DNA from: Laburnicola sp. R22_1
Taxonomy: Eukaryota > Ascomycota > Dothideomycetes > Pleosporales > Didymosphaeriaceae
NCBI GenBank assembly: GCA_014281115.1
Contig: JACONQ010000020.1
Coordinates: forward strand, 62,001-126,000
Length of the DNA: 64,000 bases
Direction: 5' to 3'
Every line of letters begins with the position of its first letter. The stretch's first letter is position 1. Of the stretch, positions 57,978 through 64,000 are shown in pieces. The notes beneath the pieces are model-generated. The model made no database searches. It was not told the DNA's origin and was given only the letters and a program-made list of their open reading frames with translations. Both the position numbers and the translations under genes were made by a program.

Positions 57978-60900
57978 CTAGTTTGCGGGAGCCTTGCGTG
58001 CTACCTATCCTTTAACTTGTACGCGCAGCGAGTTAGTGTTAATAAGGGCTTCGAGAGCTTTGTTTAGCGACGCCTTTGTCATGGCGTCAGCAGGGTTATC
58101 TTGGCCATTCACCCATCGAACCTCAAACAACTCCCTCCTCTCGTACGATTAACGTAAAGCCATAATATCGATCATTAGTCGCTTCTCCTTAGTTAATCCT
58201 AGCTTAACAATACACTTATACAGTAAGTATAAGTCTGTACAAACTATTAGGGGGAGAGATAGCAGGCTAAGCTGCTGTGTAACCATGGCAAGCGTTAAGG
58301 TAATAGAGTAGGCGAGGTCAACGCCTCCTACTATTGCGTAGATCTCTAATATAAGTACACTTTAGGTCACGCGTTTGCTCTTCGCAAAGCTCTAGTAGAT
58401 AAGATTGCTGTGAATTATAAATTTAGCGTTAGCAATATCTTCTATGGCCAATACAATTGTGTAGCTAATCTAGCTACTTAAATCTTTGTTATTAGCAAGG
58501 AAGCCGTTAATAAACACAAAGACCTTGGCTTGAGCTAGGTCAAGTGCCTTATAGGTAAGGCCACAATTAAGGTTGTTTAATTGCCACTGTAAGCGTTTGT
58601 TTAACGCGTTAACGTCGTTGGCGGTAGGCTCCTAAGTTTGTGCGGCAACAGAGAGGTTAAAAGTCGCCTCTAGTTGGCAGATGCTCGCGATATAGGCGCC
58701 GCGAGCCCTCTGCTTAATGTATTGTTGCTAATAGTTGGCTGAGCTTGTGTTAATAAGCTGAATCTTCTTGCCTTAATTCTTCTATTGTAGTAAGAGCTTG
58801 CTATTGTGATTAATTAATAGGATGCATCTATTAAAGAGTAATAGAGTAGTAGGTATTAGCTTCTCCTTTAGCTTGGCTGTAAATGTTAACTTCTTCTCCT
58901 CTAGGTTAGAGAAGCGTTCATTCGCGAGGATAAGAGTGTTATTAGTCTATATGCCTACTACACTAAAGGTGTCCTAAGTGTTAGTTATAAGCAAGCATAG
59001 GTTGTATATTAAAGTCTCTATGTAAAGTTTTTCCTTGTGATAAGCGCTGTACGTTGCCCACCAATAGGTACCAGCTTTAGCTAGGCCATATAGAGGCTTC
59101 TCGACTATTATGACTGTGTCAGGCGAATACTTGTACTCAATTTCCTTGGGCAAGTAGGCGGTGACTACTTAGTTGAGCTTTGTGCGTGACTGTACGTACG
59201 CCTGGGTAATGTCTCGCAGCTAGAGCGAGATTTCTTCATTCAGCGACAGGGCTCTATTGCGCATGAGCGAAGGAGCAATAGCTAGGATAATTCGTTAGCT
59301 AGCTCGCTAGATAGTTGGCGACTAGGTGAGGATTATCGCTTTGCCGTCGTCTTAATATCCTTGCACTACGAGACGTGATTTCTCGTATGGAGTAGCGGTA
59401 GTCTTGCCTTTAATTTCGCGTACTAGTTGCGACTTAAAAATCCGTCCCTTGTGCTTGCAGGGATTGTATTGCTTAAAGCAAAAGACTCTATTAGTAATAA
59501 GGCTATTAATTTCTTTGTTGTCTGACAGCTCAAATAGTTAACTAGGTGTAGTTATCCTTTGTTCTTAGCGTAGCTGTACAGCAAGTAGCCAGTTAGTGTT
59601 TTCTTTGTGCGTTATAAAGACCTCTATTATATAAGCCTTGTTACGCAGCGCGTAGGCAGTGTACGCTATAGGAGCCACATGGGCTGTCCGAGGAGGATTC
59701 GCGCGGGCTGTAGGGGCTTTAGGCTTGTTCTTGCTGCCTTTGGGTCGGCCGCGTTTGCGTTAAGGGGGTTCGAAAGCTAGTTCTAGTCCTAGTTGCCAGT
59801 TGGACCCACTTGTGTCGCTATTATAGTTGTGATAGCTGTCTACGTTGTCTAGCATATCTATTAGGTGGCCATTATTATTGTTGTTTGTCGCTAGGGGCGT
59901 GGCTGGTTTGTTATTTGTTAGGGAGGTATTAGTGTAGTACAGCTTAACAACTATTGAGCGGAAATTTGTAGGGCCATACGGTAGCTGTATTGTACAGGTT
60001 TTATTAGTCACAGCAATGAGCTTGTAGGGGCCCATCCATCCATCCTTCTTGCGCCAGACGCGCACGTTAGAGTTAATAGGCAGTGTAGTTGTTTTAATTG
60101 TCGCAGGTCCATTACGCGTCGCCAGCGCGTTATTAATTTGGCGTATTTTATATATTTGTCTGACCTCTCTTATAGCCTTTCTAATAGCGGCAGCGCGTTA
60201 AGTAATTAATGGCGACAGAGGAGAGTCTTCTATTATATGTGGGTAGGCGCCAAAGACAAGGAGTGTAGGCACTAGGCTGTTAGGACCCGCAGTATTATTA
60301 ATAGCTTTAACAGCCATTTGCAAGATAAGCCGCTTGTCTATTATTATAGGTAAGTTAACTTGGATAGTCTCGAAAGCGCGTTATAATAGAGCATGGTACC
60401 GCTCCACCTTGCCTACGCTGTTATAAGCTTCCATAGGTACTTCTTTAACGTTAATTAACAGTGACTTGGCAAATTGCTTAAACTTAGTAGAAATAAAGTT
60501 CCTGCCAGCGTCATGAACAAGGTACTCAGGCGGTCCAACGTAGGTATCTATCCAGCAATGCTGTAGAGCGTCCCAGGTGCTTGCGGCTAATACATCTTTA
60601 AGAAAGCGAGCAGCTTAAAAGGCAGTCGCGTTATTAACTACGTATAGGACAGGCTTGCCATTTAGGTACATAACATTAACAATTACCTCGCAGTTAAAGT
60701 CTAGGTCTGGTTCCTTAAGCTTGAATTTGAAGCGTCTAGGTACTTTCTAGTTTAGTTGGCACTGTTAACAGTACTTAACAAGCTTATTAATAAGCTCTTT
60801 GTGGACGTTGTTATAGCCAGCGCGGATGAGCAAGTTATAGAGCCAACAAGCTGATAGGTGGCCAAATCGTCAGTGTAGCTAGCGTAGCTCAGTCTCTGTA

Positions 60901-63215
60901 AGGTGGCAGCTGGCGGCTGCGGTGCGCTTAGGTTAATTGATAAGGAGCCATGGGTGGCCCCATTTACGTACAACTAGGTGTAGCTGGTTGCCCTGAATTA
61001 GTACGTTGCGCAGGTTGTCGTATTTAACGCCTAGTCTGTCCATATTGGCCAGACAGAGCAAGAATGGCGTATTAGTAGGTAGTACGTGGAACGTGACATT
61101 ACTAATTGCTGTGTTAACGTGTAGGGTGCCTATGGATATAATTGCCTGGCCTCTGCTAAAGCGGATTTGGTGCTACCTAGCTGTTAAGGTATCTATTTGC
61201 AAATTTATAGCTGCCTATAAAGCAGTTGCTTATAGTTCTCTAGCTATTAAGACGCCTAAGGCTTCTGTGTTAGGCATAATGCCCTAGAAGACTTTCTTAT
61301 TGTATCGATCCTCGAACGTAAATATAGTGGCGGGCGCGTTATTAACAGCTCTAAACGCGTCAATTCGGGTAGTCGCGTGGTATACAGCCTAGTTGTTCAG
61401 ATAGGCAATTGTCTAGTTGCCGTCAATTGTACCAGATAACTTAGTGACGAACTAGTCTCCCTCAATTGTCATCTCAGCGAGCATCTGCTGGGCCTCGTTG
61501 TTAATTTCGAGACCTTCGTACTCGGTCAGGAAAGCGTGAAAGTCAGCAACATTAGGTTGTGCGTTGTGTAAGTAGGCTAATGCTATCTGGCGAAACCTAT
61601 TGTAGGATTGCTTGCGCTCGTCCCTAGAGTGCTTTGTTAACTAGCAGCTAGGCTTACTATAGATAAAGCATTTCTTCTAAGATTACTATTACTTAGGTGG
61701 CAGTGGCTGTTAAAAAGGTGGTTCTTAAGAGTTACCTTAATAGAGTCCTCAGCTGTTAATGTCTTGCGGCGAGAAACGCGACAAGAATCCTTGCGATCTA
61801 TTTCCTTAACCTCTCTATGAGCCTTGACCTCTGTAGGTCCTATTAGTCCAGTACTGCTTATAGCCCTCTGTGTTGTTGTTAAAGTCATTCTTGTAGGGGT
61901 GTTAGAGGTTGTATTTGTTCTAGTACTCGCTGTTAGCGGTGTATTGTGTTGGGTTTGGATTACGCGCCTTGCGCAAGCGGGTAGCAGCGCTAATAGATGA
62001 GTGTAGAGTAGAGTAGAGGCCTTTAAAAGTAGGCGCTGGGGTAAAGAGGGCAAGGTTACAGTCTTTAATACCACTGCACGCGTTGAGTAGTTGTTCGCGC
62101 AGTACGTTGTTACCTTAGTAGTTATGGCCTAACCCACGTTAAAGCTTCTGGAGCTTGTTAATAAGCAATTAAAGGGCTTCAAGTTGAGACTTGTTAGGGT
62201 GGGCGCTGATTGTACGCGCCAGCGTAGTCGTTCTCCACTCGCTAAGGTATAGTTAACAACTCTCCTTAGTATGGAAATGGCTTTTTATTATACCTATTAT
62301 TGTCTTAAGGTCATAGCTCTGGCCAGTGAGGCGGTCATAGTAGTAACTAGACGCTCTATCTTTTAGTATGATAGAGAAGGCTCAATCCTAGTGCCGCTTA
62401 GGTAGTCCAATCTTGCTGCAATTGTCGCGAAAAATCCTGAATTTGGTGTCAAATACGTCGTATAGCCCACCTCCAAAGCGCTTCTTATTGTTATACAGCT
62501 TGCAGAGGTCTGTAATAAGCCTATGTGTGTTGTTAAGACGCGTGGCGTCTGTAGGGCTTTCGCGCTGTAGAGGGTTGTACGTATTGTACAGGTTCGGCTG
62601 CTGTGTAGGGGATAGATGCGCGTTATGCTGTTGCTGAGGAGGCAGGTATGGAGTGGGCTGCTGTTATGGTGGAGGTATGGTTGGGTAGACGGTGCGTGCT
62701 GTTGGAGCTGGTTAAGGGGAAGTAAGGTAGGCAGAGGGTTGTTAAGAGGATTGTTGTGACAAAGGTGTATTATATAGAGGCGCATAATTTGGATTAAAGT
62801 GTGAGTTAAACTTCTTGCTTATTTTAAGCTAGTGAGTTACCTCTTTGTTAGTCTATTTGTGATAGTCGTCCTGTAGCGCTTTCGCTATGTTGTAGGCAAT
62901 TAATTTGCTGTTCTTGGCTATAAAGACGCCTTGCTGGCGCAGGTAGTCTCTCTATTTAGTAATAAGAGCTTTATCGCCTTTGTTGAATAGTTCTTTTAGC
63001 CATCCTTTAAAGATAATAGTTATCTTGTCCTAGAGCTTGTAGTCTTCCTATCCTTTATCTTAGGAGATTTAGTAGTAGAAGAGGATGTATGTGTTAACTC
63101 TCTTTGTGTTGATTGTCTTAATGTCCGTATTCTTGTCAATATCTAGGGGCTGGCCCTAGCTGTCCTTGTTAATGAGCGCCTGTTCTTTCTTTGTAAGGTG
63201 GTTGGTGAAAGGCAT
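57978..63215 (-). pseudogene. Copia-5 gag-pol polyprotein, inactivated
   Basis: A frame of 1,746 codons runs from ATG 63215-63213 down to TAG 57980-57978. Gag is followed by a CCHC-like knuckle beginning KCFIYSKPSC (about 61640-61670) and LTKHSRDERKQSYNRFRQ. A ruined protease, PNTEALGV (about 61260-61285), replaces the expected DTG. The pre-integrase block is LH.RFGHLSACWLYNLL (about 60825-60890). Integrase includes EVIVNVMYLNGKPVLYVV, YVGPPEYLVHDAGRNF and VGKVERYHALL (about 60390-60690), with one catalytic Asp changed to Asn. GWMGPYKLIAVTNKTCTIQL follows (59760-60065). The RT motif is TNNTLIL near 58932-58946 where the family has TDDTL. The C-terminal RNase H reads RLMIDIMALRQSYERRELFE and DNPADAMTKASLNKALEALI (about 58040-58200). 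Not functional. Confidence 0.88.
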
Positions 63216-63521
63216 TGTGATTTTGTGGGGCGTCTCTTCGAAAGCGTAGGACGCAGGTTGATAGTACTGTTAGCGGCGGGTACTGTAGAGCGTGATGGAC
63301 AGGGACTTAGGTAAACGCTTAGAGTTCTTGTTGCTTAGTAGTGGGCTATGACGCGCGAGTTCCGGCGAAGGCGTGATGAATGTGGAGACCCAGGTAAACG
63401 CTTAGGGTCTCGTTAGCACATAGTTTAGGGTATTGCTATACCCCTTGTTGTGTCTCTTCTGGTTCGCCTTGCTGTCTGTAGTTATCTTATAGTATTGACT
63501 GTGAGGGTAACTACTAATTAG

Positions 63522-63737
63522 TGTCGGTTCACAGGTAGCAAGGAAAAACTAGTCTCTGTCTTTGGTATCTGGTGTCTGTATTCTGTGTTGTGTCACCCCT
63601 ATGTTTGGCTGGCTCTAATATCGCGCCTTGTGCGCCAAGCACGGTGGTCCCTGCACGATTATGCAGATCCGACCTCAACGCGCTTGTTCTATCTAACAAC
63701 AGTTCTCGTAGACTTGGAAGACAAGAGAGTGCAGACA
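63522..63737 (-). repeat. Copia-5 5' LTR
   Basis: 216 bp, the upstream LTR for the minus-strand element. Less mutated than the left copy. Confidence 0.95.
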
Positions 63738-63742
63738 TACTA

Positions 63743-64000
63743 GCTAACCAGATGAGTTCTCGTCGAGATTCCTACATCCAGGGGTCCCCTCATTTACTAC
63801 TTTCCCCGGTAATCACAGTACTTGCATACAAGCTTTTCAAAGTGCGCCCCTTTTTGCCACCTTTATTCCATGTTGCCTGGACTGCCTGGGCTGTATCTGC
63901 CATGAATCGCCCAAGGTCTTCAAGACTAGTTGGCTTACTTTGAGATAGCCCTTTCGCTCTGTTATCCTGCCTTACTAGTTTTAGTAAAAGAAACCTCTGC
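63743..64000 (-). other. Partial unrecognised minus-strand coding stretch at window edge
   Basis: The minus strand reads RAKGLSQSKPTSLEDLGRFM, then DTAQAVQATWNKGGKKGRTL, then a stop near 63786, with the rest beyond the window end. It looks like genuine protein (no low complexity) but I cannot name it. The opposite plus frame (63572-63943) starts in the LTR and is unlikely. Confidence 0.3.

Larger units (their letters stand above)
57668..63737 (-). mobile_element. Copia-5: full-length copia LTR retrotransposon on the minus strand
   Basis: 6,070 bp, with 216-bp LTRs and flanking TACTA (57663-57667 and 63738-63742). The LTRs differ at about six sites, all transitions, most derived in the left (3') copy. 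The coding order on the minus strand is Gag at the right, RNase H at the left. It belongs to a different copia clade from the other four, the one whose RT catalytic motif is TDDTL and not YVDD. Confidence 0.95.

Noticed and set aside
60752..62785. Separate genes suggested by minus-strand ORFs 60752-60973, 61637-62074 and 62363-62785
   Set aside because: They lie in a frame different from the Copia-5 polyprotein, whose known motifs run through the same positions. They are shadow frames.
1..64000. Alternative genetic code (TAG read as an amino acid)
   Set aside because: TAG replaces both Trp and Gln positions, TAA also occurs, and Asp-to-Asn changes accompany it. The DUF7587-like and ATPase genes read normally. 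RIP explains all of these.

Overview
The window looks like a transposon-rich, partly gene-dead region of a filamentous ascomycete genome. The introns I can place are 47-59 bp. The protein families I recognise (fungal hAT, Fot1/pogo and Ty1/copia elements, a fungal PD-(D/E)XK family, a DUF7587-like protein, a cupredoxin surface protein) would suit Dothideomycetes, perhaps Pleosporales, but that placement is inference. Nearly all mobile-element reading frames, and several host-like genes, are intact in frame but punctuated by TAG/TAA where CAG, CAA or TGG is expected. Active-site Asp often becomes Asn. This is the CpA-to-TpA footprint of repeat-induced point mutation (RIP).

Layout. 1-3.6 kb: a RIP-degraded hAT element (hAT-1) abutting the 3' end of a Fot1/pogo-type transposase gene. 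4.4-5.7 kb: an apparently intact three-exon DUF7587-like gene. 6.7-12.4 kb: a ghost gene of about 778 codons, a broken cupredoxin/GPI-type surface protein gene, a small uncertain ORF and a twice-frameshifted hypothetical gene. 12.7-18.1 kb: Copia-1 (TSD ATATT), inserted into a tandem paralogue of that hypothetical gene. 19.8-33.8 kb: a giant inverted repeat with arms of about 5.97 kb around a 2.0 kb spacer. 34.5-36.0 kb: a RIP-degraded PD-(D/E)XK nuclease-like gene. 38.6-63.7 kb: four more full-length copia elements, each with matching LTRs and a perfect 5-bp target duplication (Copia-2 GAGCA, Copia-3 ATAGA, Copia-4 CAACG, Copia-5 TACTA; Copia-5 on the minus strand). A 17-bp minisatellite lies between Copia-2 and Copia-3.

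The centrepiece is the inverted repeat. Each arm carries, from outside inward, a 3,100-bp hAT element (hAT-2), a decayed BTB/POZ gene, about 1.4 kb of decayed sequence, and the first 157 bp of a gene. That gene is completed only in the spacer. It encodes a predicted 683-aa HerA/FtsK-like P-loop ATPase with intact Walker A and B motifs and a recognisable TQ motif. The left hAT-2 copy has a perfect 8-bp TSD (GCTGTTGT) on both sides. The right copy ends exactly at the hAT terminus and has no outer TSD. This suggests the duplication junction was set by the transposon end.

Apparently intact host-type coding potential is limited to the DUF7587-like gene and the ATPase gene. Everything else reads as mobile DNA or its victims. 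All calls are from reading the sequence; no database search was possible.
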